Shown piece by piece: positions 1 through 13,000 of a stretch of 64,000 bases of DNA. The translations under genes and the position numbers were made by a program. The notes below the pieces were generated by a model. It was not told the DNA's origin, did not search any database, and saw only the letters and a program-made list of their open reading frames with translations. Position 1 is the stretch's first letter. Each line of letters starts with the position of its first letter. Source of the DNA: Annona cherimola (Eukaryota > Streptophyta > Magnoliopsida > Magnoliales > Annonaceae); NCBI GenBank assembly GCA_030490835.1, contig CM059971.1, positions 120,002,564 through 120,066,563 of the forward strand, read 5' to 3'.

Positions 1-20
1 ATATATGTATGTATATATAT

Positions 21-401
21 GAGAAATATTCAGCTGCAGCTTCACTGCACCATAATTACGGTGCAGTTACCTCAAAATGGGCCCCACATGATCATAAAAT
101 TATAATCTACTTTACCCATCGTATTTAGAATTATGTATTCTATTATCATACCAATTTTTATACCAATTAGACGTGTATGGACCCCATCTGAAAATGCTAC
201 AAATTCAATGTAATAAAATAGTTTGATGTAAATAATAACTTTATAGTTGTTTTTTCAACATGTAAACCATTTGCTATGAAAAATTTATATATGGATAAAT
301 GATTGTATAAAATATCAATAGATTTAAGTAAATGTGGGGCCCATTTTGGGCTAAATGCACCGTTAATTATAGTACAACTTCATTGCACAGGAAATGTTCT
401 C
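21..401 (+). mobile_element. (TA)n-associated MITE, copy 1
   Basis: A non-coding element of about 380 bp, flanked by TA-rich sequence on both sides (1-20 and from 402). The left end reads GAGAAATATTC, and the complement of the right end reads GAGAACATTTCC. Just inside lie inverted GTGCA-rich motifs and GGGCCCCAC/GTGGGGCCC. The same sequence recurs at 62575-62926 (same orientation), 22703-23055 (inverted) and, degraded, at 41030-41440. Internal order, including a segment resembling tagcataccaattttcatcc, is kept among copies. It encodes no protein. Confidence 0.75.
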
Positions 402-520
402 TATGTATAGAGAGAGAGCGTTGTTCCGGTGTAGCGCTACTGCACCGAAATAGCGGTACATTTGCCCAAAAATAGGTTTGACACATATTAGAATACAATG
501 AAATAATTTCATGTTGCAGA
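402..520 (+). mobile_element. Truncated fragment related to the (TA)n MITE family
   Basis: After a short GA-rich run, the sequence from about 424 has GTGTAGCGCTACTGCACC and then cacatattagaatacaatg. That last string matches the subterminal part of the full (TA)n elements, for example near 22743. Only one end is present, so this looks like a fragment butted against the copy at 21-401. Confidence 0.45.
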
Positions 521-765
521 AAGTCTGCAATTCATTTGTGAAGCGAAGTGATCAAATAATTTCATGAATAGTCTCCAAGCGGAGGGGCCATCTCTCGCTA
601 GAGGGGCATGAACCAACTTAATGATGACAGATATAATTATGTATTTTATTTGGTTGCATGAATGGCTAATTATTATTTTTAGTAAATTGGAAAAAAAATT
701 TTAGATGCAATTTCTCTTGCTATAGCTGAAGCCAAGCACAATTTCCATCCAGTTTGCTAAGATGA

Positions 766-1625
766 CTTTTGTAACTGGCTTTCTTTGGAAATGTTCTTGG
801 GTGTTTTCGTTAAAACAAGGATCTTTGGAGACTATTTCAGGCCTACCAATGGACCTCTTTGTTTTTGTTTTGTTTTTTTTTTTTTCAGGGTGTATTTGGG
901 AAAATTTTGATGAAAAATTTTTAGTCTAAAGTTTTTGAATGGGTAGAAAACGATGTAGTATGATGAAAGTAATGATGAAGAGTAAAAATAATAAAGTTAA
1001 AATAGATAGATTAGTTGTACAGGTAGTTGTTTAGAAATGATTGAAAAGTAGGATAATTGTATAGGAAAATGTGAAAAACTAATTAAAAAATAGATAGTTA
1101 TAAAAATTGAAAAGTTTTGGATTGAAAAGTTGCAGTTGGAAAAGTTTTATGCTTTCCCAAACACCCCCTTAATTTTATTTTTTCAATAGGTTGGCTAGGG
1201 TTGCTATGGACACGATAGAGGTTCTACGCAGTCCTGAAATATGAACTGTCATTGTTCTTTGGTTCATTTTATTTGACTTACTTTGTTTGGTGGTGGGAGG
1301 AGGCAATATTGGATCTTATTAGGGTCTTTAGGTTCTAGGGGTGGAAATTACAGTTGGCTTTCTTTGAAAATGTTTTTGGGTATTGTCGTTGAAACAATGA
1401 TCTTTGGAGATGATATTTCAGGCCTTGCAATGGACCTCTGCTTTTTTTAAAATTTTATTTTTTCAATAGGTTGGCTATGGTTGCCGTGGATAGAGATGAT
1501 GGAGTTTCTGGGGTTTCCCGAAATATGGACTATTATTGTTCTTTGGTTCATGTTATTTTGATTTCTTTGTTTGGCTGTGGAAGGAGGCAATATTGGATCT
1601 TGTCAGGGTCTTCTTAGGTTCTGGG
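766..1625 (+). repeat. Diverged tandem duplication in MSH1 5'-side intron
   Basis: Unit A (about 766-887 plus 1169-1345) and unit B (about 1346-1625) share long stretches: ggctttcttt..aatgtt.ttgggt, caggcct..caatggacctc, and tcaataggttggcta.ggttgc. Both end in ggaggcaatattggatctt. Unit A is split by the MITE at 888-1168, which unit B lacks. Confidence 0.8.
888..1168 (-). mobile_element. Tourist-like (PIF/Harbinger-type) MITE, 281 bp
   Basis: Terminal inverted repeats are GGGTGTATTTGGG and CCCAAACACCCCC. The right flank is TTA; the left flank is TCA, an imperfect TTA. The interior is AT-rich and non-coding, with the family strings aataaagttaaaatagatag and agaaatgattgaaaagtag. Related copies sit at 43339, 50668, 58803 and elsewhere, most in the opposite orientation. 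The neighbouring duplicated unit (1346-1625) preserves the empty site. Confidence 0.85.
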
Positions 1626-1644
1626 GATGGAAATTACAGAGAAG

Positions 1645-1905
1645 AGGCATGACCACACCCAAAGTGCCTATAATGTCCCTTCTTGATAGATCCAGTGGAG
1701 TTGTTTTCTTGGGATCATCATTTTTGCATGGTTGGCAGTTGGCAACAGACAAGAACTGTCAGTGTGCTGATGAGTGATGGCTTATGGAGAAGAAGCACGA
1801 CCATACCCAAAGTGCATGTTATGTCCCTTCTTGATAGATCCTTTGGACCATTGTCATGACAAAAGTTTATGATGTTCCTTCATGCCAAGAGGTTATCAGA
1901 ATTTA
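1645..1905 (+). repeat. Short diverged tandem duplication
   Basis: The string gaccacacccaaagtgc..taatgtcccttcttgatagatcc (from 1650) recurs from about 1799 as gaccatacccaaagtgcatgttatgtcccttcttgatagatcc. The period is about 150 bases. It is non-coding and lies inside the MSH1 intron just before the first visible exon. Confidence 0.7.
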
Positions 1906-2113
1906 TAACATCTTGTGCGTGGTATCTAAGTACATGTACTTGAGCTGTCTGTTGGATCCCTAAAGTCCTAAAATTAGAATTTGTTTGTTAATCTGATTTT
2001 GTTTCTCCATTCATGATTCAATATTAGCTAAAGGTTATTATTCTCGATTTTCTTGTGATCACCTGTTTGGTCTTGATTCTTATTTGACAAGCTTCTACTT
2101 GATTCTCTCTCAG

Positions 2114-5100
2114 TTTGAAAGAAGGAACTCTAAACATGGAGTTATTGCAATTCAAATCAAGGTTTCCACGTGAAGTTCTACTTTGTAGGGTATGTCTATT
2201 GAAATTCTTACAATTACACCAAATTCCTGTGGTTATTGCCAAAGTTTTGTAACAACATGGAGTTATCTTTTTTCTTTCAAAAGGAAAGAGGCATATCTTC
2301 CACACAAACACGCACTAGGGAGGGGGGTTGTGAAGAGGATAATAGAGTTTTATCTTTTATCTCAGACATGTATTCTTGACTCCAACTGTATGCAACTTGT
2401 CATCTAGATAATGCTTTTGAATCAGTTCAATGATCTGAGAAGAAAATAAAGCTATGTTTATGGGAGCGCAATTCAGTGCACCCGGGTGCATTCAGCCTCA
2501 ACGCACCCGGGTGCACTGTACCTATTTTTTTTTATTTTTTTTTGAAAATTTTTGTATACAATGGTTAATCTAGGTTTATTTAACATATGTATCAATTTTT
2601 ACTATTTTTGGAGACTTTTAGATATTTTTTTTAGATTTTTAAAAATCAGTGGCATTTTCGGTAATTTAAAATTACGAAAAATGCCACTGATTTTTAAAAA
2701 TCTAAAAAAAAATCTAAAAATCTACAAAAATAGTAAAAATTGATAAATATGTTAAATAAACCTATATTAACAGCTTCATGAAAAAAATTTCAAAAAAAAA
2801 TTTCAAAAAAATAGGTGCAGTGCACCCGGGTGCGTTGAGGCTGAATGCACCCGGGTGCACTGAATTGCGCTCCATGTTTATGTAGGCTCTGACACAAAGT
2901 CGTTGATGATACTTGATTGCTATGATGGGCTTGGGCAGCAGACTGATGATGGCATGTCTTGCGCAATGTGGTCACTTCTTCGTTAGTTTCTACGTATACA
3001 GCTTTTAATGTGCAATCAGTTGTGACAGTTGCATGCCTTGTACTGTGTTCCTTTCTTTTTTTTTTTTCCCCCCAACTAAACTTATTTTTGCATGATCAAT
3101 GTGATAATTGTGAACATGTTTAGGTAGGGGAATTTTATGAAGCTGTTGGGTTTGATGCTTGCATTCTCGTTGAGCATGCTGGTTTGAACCCTTTTGGTGG
3201 ACTGCGGTCAGATAGTATCCCAAGAGCTGGATGTCCTGTTATGGTATGCTTTCCATGCATGTAAATTTTGGTTTGGGTCCACTTCTAAAATTTTCTGCTT
3301 TGATACTGAACAATCATCCTATAACAATTATCTACTCTGGCAGGTTTTTCCCGCTATGTGAAACTTGAAGTCAATTCAATTTGAGAAAAGCTTATGCGAT
3401 ATGACATGTATTTGTTACAAAAGGAGCTATTTATCCTGTTATCGATAATTTTGATAATAAATTTTATCATATTGTTGACAATTGGGTGGTTCTCTCGTTT
3501 ATTCTTTATTCACATTGGAACTGTGTTTGTTCTACTTGGGCAGTGTTGTGAAATCTAGACTGTACCAACATCACATTATCAATCAAATCTCTGATACTAT
3601 CTTGTGTATTTCCATTCATTGTTAAATATTGACAATTAAAGCAATATTTTTAGCTTACATTTCTATTTATATTTCTCTTAATTTATCATATGTTTTATTA
3701 CTCTTTAAAATTTTAAATATTTCTGATAAAGTTCTTTGCAAAAACGATCTGATCTTCTATTAATACGATAATATTTTTTTGGAGACGGGCAATATATGAT
3801 TAATTATTGATATAATGAATATTGGACTGGACTAAATTGAACTGGTGTTGGTCGGTCCTGTGCGGACACAATGTGGTTTTACCATTTTAAATCTTATGAT
3901 CTGTATGGTAAGAGGTAAAAAAGCGGGCAAAAAATTGTGGGAGAAAATTTGAAAAAGTGAAAGTTTGATGTGATGTAATGGGGGTAATGATTAGGAATGT
4001 AGAGAATAAAGATAAAATAGATAGGACAGTCAAATGAAAAGATGTGAAAAATGATTAGAATATAGAGATAATACTAGAAAAAGTAGGGTGTGTAGGATGA
4101 AGTTACCAAATTCCAAACTGATCCTTATTTTAATTATTTTTTTGCAATAAAAAGCAGATTAAGGTGGTTATTTAGCAGATAAAGAAGCATTGTTTTATAT
4201 TAAAATTTATGATCCAATTTCCATACTTACATGTTTCTTTTGTCCTAAAAAACTTTTAACTGATCAAGAAGTCAAGTTGGATGGTCAAATTGGGAACCAT
4301 TGTGGCTGGTTTGGTTGTCCTTCAAAAAATACTTGTTCAAGTGTTTTTTGTCTTGGGTGAATCATTAATGTTAACAACAAGTGGTCATTTTCCATTCCTA
4401 TAATCTATTTGTTATGTGAGAATTTGAGATGTCCATTTTGGTCCCCGCTTTGTCTTTTAGTTGATCATTTGGTTCCTATTTTTTTGGCAACCTTATGAAG
4501 AATAATGACCTATCTTTGAAATTATTAGATTAACATAATTTGGAGAGCCTTGATGCATCTGTATATGACTATGCTCATGGTCTGGCAGTTTCAGACTTTC
4601 AGTAGCAGTCTAAGGGCCTGTTTGGCCATACAGTTTGGAAGAACAAACTGGCTTCTACACCATGAAACACACACATGCCGATGCAGCATGTTTGGCTGAA
4701 TTTTAGAATTACAATTGCATCGATATTTTTTGGTTGTAAACTGCAGAAGTCACATTCGCATAAATCTAGAATATCCAGCTTCATATGAAAGACCTTCCAG
4801 TTGCCATCTTGCTTCTCATGTAAGCTACGCTAAAGAGGCCCAAAGAACCTGCAGGGTGCTGAAGTTACCGTATACATTAATAGTTAAGTTTTGGAACCCA
4901 CATCGGCAACTTTCTGACTTTTGGGCCTGCCTATATGGGTTTAAAATGACCTTAAAATATTATTTTTCCATTTTAAAAATGTCTTCATTATCATCTAATT
5001 TTGAATTGGGCTTTCTATATCAAGTACGATATCCTTGGTCAAGCTCAAGGGTTTTTTTAATTTTTCACCTGATGTGTTTTTGGACTTTTCTCTGGGTATT

Positions 5101-8100
5101 GATGTAGGATAGGATGCCCTAAATCAATAAAAATGGAAGACTTAGGAAGAAACAAGGAAGTCCTTTCAACAGGGTAAGAAGAGAAAGGGACAAAATTACA
5201 AACAAATAGGAGAGAGAAACAAGTTGGAGAAAGATTTCAAGGGGTAGAGAATGTGTAGTACGAGTAGAGAAAATGATAGAAGGAAGAGAAAGGAACCTCT
5301 TAAAGGGGTCAGAAGGGAAGAAAGGAATTATAAGAATTGGGGATGAGAGAAGGAAGAAGAAAAGGGAGAAGAAAGAAGAAGTAGAAAAAGGAGAGAAGTA
5401 GAGAATTTTAAGGGAACAAAAATCTCATTTCATTATCAAAATAAACTGTCGTACATTGAACCCAAACAACCCTATTTATAAGAAAAGATAACTTCAGCAA
5501 TAACAAAGTGAAACCCTACTCAACAAGAAACCTTTCTCAATAAGCAAACTTGTGGATTAAGCAACTTGTATAGCACGTAAATTCGTGGGCTAAGAAATAA
5601 CTAAAAATAGAAACAAATAACATAAAACAAACTAAACCATTATATGAAGTGATCATACTCAATCCCTAAAATAACAAAACTTCCAAAATAAAAACCCTAA
5701 ACAAAATAAATTCTTTTTTATTAAAGCTTCTTCATGCCCTGAATTAGACATATGTTTCTTTCTTGACCAATGTAAAATGGTCATGGAACCTTCAGATGTT
5801 TCTTTACTTTCTTCTAATGCAGTCCTAAAGCTCCTCAAATTTCTGCCTCTCCACCCCTATGTAGACTACTATAGCCTCATTACTGGTTTTGTTGACTTAA
5901 TTGGCTTCAAACATTCTTGATGCAGAACTTGCGGCAGACATTGGCTGACCTCACTGACAATGGTTTCTCTGTTGTAAGTATGCTATTTTTAGTAATTGCT
6001 GTTATCTATTTTTAACTAGCATATTCGTTGCTTCTATGAATTGCTTGTATGGTTAGACCTTAAAGAATTTGGTTATCTAGGCTATGCACATACTTTTTGC
6101 TGCAAACTTCCTCTTTTGATCTTGCCAATTGGTAGTTTCTCCTGGTTTCCCTCTCATTAGTTAGTTTTAGTTTTCTTATTTGTTTCTTCTTTGGGAATAA
6201 GTTAGCTGAGTGTGCATGTGTTTTCTCATGAAAGTTGAGATTCTTTTTATTATGTGCAACCGAGCTTATCTTTTATATCATTATTTTGAATTTATTGCCA
6301 ACCTGTAGATAATATAAATCTTCTTTAGTAATCAAAAAATTTGCCCACAGCTTAATTTTGGATTTTCGGGTTCTTAGTTTTCTGTCATGTTATTTATGGT
6401 ATCTTAAATGCACTCAATATCTGGATATTTCATTGTTGCTTATTGTTCCCCCTTGCTGGTTGTTGATTCCAAATAGAGGGCAAGAATTTTAGCAGTGGTG
6501 ATGATTTTGTTCTTCCTTGCTGTTTACTTGTGCTACTCCTAGATGTTTCAGAATTTTCAACGGCCTGTGCAAAAAGAATGTTGAAATAGTTTCTTCCTTT
6601 TGCTGAAACTAATTACTCTTTGTTGATGCTATAAGTGCATAGTTGAGGAGATCCAGGGTCCAACTCAAGCTCGTTCTCGTAAAAGCCGTTTTATATCAGG
6701 GTAATTGAATTCAAATGCTGGACATTTACTAATGTGCTTATTTTATATCCGTTTATGATCATCTGGAGAATTTTATGCATGTACGTGGTCTATCTTGAGC
6801 ATGCAAGGCTGGGACAAGGGATACATTTTTTCCCTATTTATGTGGCCAGACAATGTGGTTAGTTGCTTCAGATTGGAGTCAAGCATATCTCTTCGACAAC
6901 ACAAATCATCTTGTACACATTTTGTGTTTATTCTGATATGAAATCATCTGCAATGTGAAATATGAAATATCAATTTTGTTGTAGAACTGCAATTTGTTTT
7001 AATCGATGACTACAACCACGTCAATTTGTGTTTCAGTTGCATTACATGATATGAAAGAGCTTGCATGAATCAGTTGCTTATCGATTGTTGCCTTTTGTGC
7101 TGCGTGTCACAGGCATGCACATCCAGGTAGCCCCTATGTGTTTGGACTTGCTGGGGTTGACCATGATGTTGATTTCCCTGAGCCTATGCCTGTAGTTGGT
7201 AGGTGGATTTATTTGTTGCTGTGGAGAAAGTTTCCTTTCATGAGTCTCTGGCTTGTTATTGGGTGATGTTGCTTAGTTTGGAAAGATTTGATGTTTTTCC
7301 TTGATGGTTTTATGTGATATCAAAGGGACTATTCAAACTATTAATTAATTTTCATGCTTCAGTTGAGTCTGGTGTGCCTAATTGAAAAGTAGGATAAGAT
7401 GCATAAAAATAAGCCAACTAATCAGGATATGGCATTTTCCACACTTGTGCTTTATGCATCACATGGAAACAAGATGCATCAAAGAAGATGATTGACATAT
7501 TATTAAATGGCATAGTTAATGGAAGAAACATATGACCAAACAGATACTAAACATATGATTTAATGGCATTATCATGCATCAAAGAAGATGAAAAAACAAG
7601 GTTAAATGCATACCATAAGATACATAAAACTAAACCCTGGGGTTTTATGTGATTTCAAATAGACTGTCAAAACTTAATTAATTTTTATGCAGCAGTTGAG
7701 CCTAGTGGGCCTAATCACAAAAGCTCAGGAAAACTTTAATTTTTTAAGTTGAGCTTAATGGGTCTAATTGAAATTCAGTTTTATGCATAGGATATAAAAC
7801 CTTGTGACTGATTCTTAGATGTCATATACATGTCTTCCGCAATTGTTTTTGAAAAGTGTGCATTCGATTGTTTGCTAAAGAATATGCATAGGATATAAAA
7901 CCTTTTGATTGATTCTTAGATGTCGTATACATGTCTTCTACAATTGTTTTTAAAAAGTATGCATTAAATTGTTTGCTAAAGAGTAGAGAATACACCATAC
8001 AGAGAAACTTTAAAATGTCAATAAAAGAAAATGCTCATTTGGAAATAGGGTATTATGAGTTTCTGGAAAAAAGTTAAAAATTCCAAGTGTTTGTCTAAGT

Positions 8101-10025
8101 GTACTATTGTTTCTGACTAAAGCCAATTGGGATGTAATAAAGTGTTTGAAATCGTATATGCAAAATAATACCTTTTTTAAAGTTATTGGAGTGAGTAGTG
8201 TCTCAATAGATAGTGATAAGAATTCTCAAGGTTTTTTTTTTTTTTATTTTTTTTTATTTTTAAAATTAGTTGTGAATGTTCTATTTTTAAATAACCATCT
8301 GGGGTATAAGAGCAGGTATTCCATTTTGTCAAATTTCTTGTGGTACTTCAGTCCAGTTAATTTGACTGAACACAATATTACTTGCTGCTTTGGGTGGTAT
8401 ATTTCTTTCTTAAAAGTTTGGAACATAGATTCTGTGCTGACATTTGTTTTGCTATGTCCGCATCATTGATGCAGCAAATTGAAGATATTCCATGTTTCGT
8501 CCATGTTTCGTAGTTATATATTGATTTCCTCTATTAATTTCCTAGGGATTTCTCGCTCCGCGAAAGGCTACTGTATGATTTCTGTTGTAGAGACAACAAA
8601 AACATATTCAGAGGAGGATGGCCTGACCGAAGAGGCAATAGTTACTAAACTCCGTACTTGCTGTTATCATTACTTATTTCTGCACAAATCTTTAAGACAC
8701 AATCCTTCAGGTTTGTATCGTTATATTTTATGTTTGAAGTCTTTTGTTTTTATGATTAGAATGGTAGAAAGCAGGTATCATGTATTCTTGTATAAACAGT
8801 CTTTAATTTCAGAAAACAGACAATTACAGGCTTTATCTAATTGCATGGGTTTCCTTTTCGAGTGCTTTGTTTAAAATGATTGTGGTGGAGGATGTATTGG
8901 CATCTTAGATGTTCCTCCTATCTCATGTTGTCTTCAAACTATTTACTTTTGTTACGTATTGGTGGTGTTGTAAATAATCTTGTCAGAGTCAAATATGAGA
9001 TATGAAAAATCCATGTGTGTGAATCTAAGGACAGAACTAAGGCTAGTCTTCTCTTCTTATTATCGTTAAGAGTTGCTGCCGTTTGGACTTTGGAGCTGTT
9101 AAAGGCAAAAATACTACTGTGTTCTATTTGTTAAACTGATTGACCAAATTAATTGTCCATTATTGGTTAACCAATCAAAGTTACTCTCTATAGGTCCCAT
9201 CCAATGACGAGATTTGGTATATAATGTTTTGAATAAATTTTTTTTCCAGTTCCAATGCTTGCAAACATCAACCATACCCTTGAAAAGTCTTTAGGATGTC
9301 TCGCAGCCGTAGACTAACAGTATGCGCTGATCATTTACGTTTAACACCACTGTCCACTTTCTATTGTAGCTATCTTATTAATCTTTCTTTGGTTCTATTT
9401 TATTTTATTTTACTTTGGTAGGGTTGGATGTCGTGGTTTCTCTCCCTCAGTTCGATAACTTTATGGGATTTGTAAACTGGAAAGATAAATTGAGGTTTGT
9501 CTAAATTTCAAATGAGATATTATGAGATGGAGGGTATATGTGGTCATTGTCACCAAAAGCACTTTCAAGTTTCACATGATCCAATGAGATTTACTGCATT
9601 TAACAAGTAATTCTTTGCAACAACTTACACAGGAGTGCTACATGTGGATTCATCTACTAATTGGTTTCTCTTAGAATTTAGATGATCTAAGGGACATATT
9701 TACATGTTGGTGGTATTTTGTGTTTTTGTGGGGGAAGAGAATCTCTTCTTAATGCATTGAGTGTGAGAAAGGATGGGGCTGTGGGGGCACCTTGGGGTTT
9801 GGTGAGGTCGCAATTCAAACTATGGTACTCAAATAAGAATGAAAATTATTTATCTTTTGGTGCTTACAAACTTCTTTGGTTATAAAAATGTAATGAATCT
9901 CTGCATGCTTCGTCTGATTTCTGTGAAGGAAAATGGAAATTTTAGTAGAAGCAGGCCTTGTCTAGGGTTGTGATGCTGATCAGCTTTCTTGACGATTCTT
10001 AGTATTTGCTGCGCTTTTCATTGTA

Positions 10026-10068
<43 letters not shown>

Positions 10069-13000
10069 ATTTCCCTTTCTGGATAGAATTCATTGCACAT
10101 ATTCTTGAGTGTATATTTTGTCGATCTTGATGTGACTTTGTGCCATCCTTCTGCAAGCTAGTGCCTTGCTATTATTAATAGCCAAAAAAGAGTGCTACTA
10201 CCTTCAGGTTCAATATTTATTAATGCTACTTAAGTTCTTATTTTCATTAGCTAACTTTCGACTAATAGGGAAAAACTGTTGTTTTTCTGTTTCTCGTATT
10301 ATTCTAGATTAGTGAAAATGCGGAAACCTGTGCTTCAATCCAATGTAGTTGATCCTATAGATAATTTTCTAGGGGCATTTTGTGAGAGGAGCAGAAGAGA
10401 AACATACTTTTATTGGATGGAATGTTAGGCAGTCAATGTCCAATCCTCTCATATGGTGAAAGTAATTAAAAATGAGAGTGCCAAAGAAGAAGAATTGAAG
10501 TAGAAATGGTGTACAAAGGTTGGTTATAACTGCGATTACCTGAGGATGTCCACAAACAGAACATTTAGGATTTTTGAAAGGGAAGGCTTTAGAATGTCTT
10601 GGGAATGCATGAAGGATCTGCTTGAAAGTGGAAAAACCTGAGGTTCCATTCCATTGTAGGGTGTGAATGCAGAGTTCTTTTGTTGAACCCTAATTATCAT
10701 TGGGCTAAGATGATGAAGAATTTTTCTTGTTGTTTGTCTCAAGGTTGAACTTCTATTTTGTCTTTTTCACTTGACTGTTTGACCTTCAGGCATGCTAATT
10801 GTCTTCAATTGCTTGCATTAGTCCTATCTCCTGTGCTAGAATTCCAGTATCTTCTGTTTTTTTTTTTTTTTTGGTAATTCTGGTATCTTCTGAAAATTTA
10901 AATTGTTCTTATTAGCATCTTGATGCTCTGGCGTGTACAGTAACTAACATACTTCTCCATAGGCACTTCTCGCTGGGGAGAATTTGGTGAAGGAGGCCTG
11001 CTATGGGGGGAATGTAATGGCAAACACTTTGAATGGCTTGAGGGCAATCTCATTACGGAACTTCTCTACAGGGTTGACTTGCAACTTGCAGTTGGTTTGA
11101 TGATTTTGACCTGTTTCTATTAGTTTTTTTCCTATGTAGGTTTTGTTTGCACCATTTGTTTTTTTTTCATTATTAGTTTGTATCGTCTTTGTTAATTTTA
11201 TGGTGTTGGTTTGGAAGCCAATGCAGTGAAAGTTGTGGCAGCTTCCATTAGAGAAGAATTCGAATGGGAGATTTTGGTGGGAGGATATGTTATCAGAGAT
11301 GAGAGGTAGAGGAGATTTCAGTGGTTGGTTTTGGTGGTGGTAGAAGGTGCTGGCAACCAGTCCATGAGGGCTTCCATGTTTCTTCCATCTTAAAGCATAA
11401 TGTTAGAAATCGTCTCAGGAGGCAGAATTTTCTCGGCTGTTTCAGATAGAAAAAGGACAGCCCAGGGAAGGGTTGGACCACTATTTTGGTCTATAGTACA
11501 TAATTATATGTTGCGAAGCAAGAGGCTTTGATGGAGATCATGTTGACATGCGCCCACTCCATACCTATTTGAGGAACAACCGTAGAAATTAAGGTTGATT
11601 TTTATGGATAGTTTAGATTTGTGTTTTTTATTTTTTAGTTATTTTTGAGCTCGCAAGTTACTTGTCATACAAGTTTGCTTAATCCGCAAGTTTACTTGTA
11701 AAGCAAGGTTGCATGTTGCGTACGTCTACAGTTTTCTTCTAATTCTCCCATCCTTAATTCTTTTAATTTCTTCTCCTTTCTTCCCTTCTCATTCCCTTGA
11801 GAGGATCCTTTTTCTTTCTTTTATCTTCTTCCCTACTCATCCTGCATCAGGTTGTTTCCACAACTCGAACCTATGATCTTTAGGTCACATGGCGACAGCT
11901 TTCGTCACTTTGCCAAGGCTTCCCTTCAGATGGAAGAATAAATATAAGAGCTGAAAGGATGCGCCCAATTTGAAGATTTTATTACAGCCAGAAGATTTTT
12001 CTTTTAGAAAGAGTTGTGTCCATTTATCACTGTCCAAAGCGTACTCTAGTTACTTTGTGTAAAATCAAACGTGTTTGTATATCTTTGACAAATTGTGATG
12101 AAAAGTCCTAGATGTGGCAGGCTGCAGGTTACCAGTGGACAGTGGTTATTGAATTATGTGGAATGTATCAGCAGTTGTTGCAGCACATGAAGTCCTTACA
12201 TGTTATAATTGGTTGTTCTCTTGTAGGTGAGGGAGTTATATGGTATTGATCATGAGGTGATGTTTCGGAATGTCACTGTTTCTTCAGAGAAAAGGCCTCG
12301 CCCTTTGTATCTTGGAACAGCCACACAAATCGGTTTGATGTGGCCTACTCCTAAAGACTTCTGATTTCTTGTTGCATCCTTGGTTTCTATCACTATTCGT
12401 AATTAGTTATTCACTATTATGTAGGAGCCATACCCACTGAGGGGATACCGAGCTTGTTGAAGGTTTTGCTTCCATCAAATTGTTTTGGACTTCCTGTACA
12501 GTAAGAGAAACTTGTATTTTTCTTCCAAGTAGACATGTACTCAATGTCTTGATATTGTGTTATGATTGAGTGTACATGACTAGATTTGTCGTCTGAATTT
12601 GCTGAATCTGCAGGGTATTGCTTTCTTTTTTTGAACTCATTCCAGCTGTTTGTGTCAGATATGCTGTAATACAAAATGTTTTTAAACCAGAATGTGTGGG
12701 ACCTCCATGCGCCCAGTCGTGCGCCTAAAAAAGAAAAAAAAAACACTTCTATAATCATAGTAGGCCCAAACGGAAAGTCTCAACTGGATCTCAGTGGAGC
12801 TGCCCACACTGAATCAAAACCCCTTTATTTATCATCATTCATCTGTTCATCTCGTCACATAAATTTCTTTCTGTTGCTCTTGTTTTTCATACTCTCTTTT
12901 GTTTCTCTCTCTCTCTTCTCTTAGGGTGTAAATTGGGTCGGGTTCAATTTGAACCTGTCGAGGTTTGTCCAGTTGTTGGAGAAATGTAAAATTTGGATTA

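Noticed and set aside
1285..1345. A missing upstream MSH1 exon (TGGTGGGAGGAGGCA looks like WWEEA)
   Set aside because: It is inside a duplicated non-coding unit, the frame stops soon after, and it does not match the expected MSH1 residues before SLKEGTLN.
8107..8874. Two adjacent open frames of about 120-131 codons as separate genes
   Set aside because: The second contains MSH1 exon 8546-8710; the remainder is intron read-through. The first has long T-runs and no recognisable protein.
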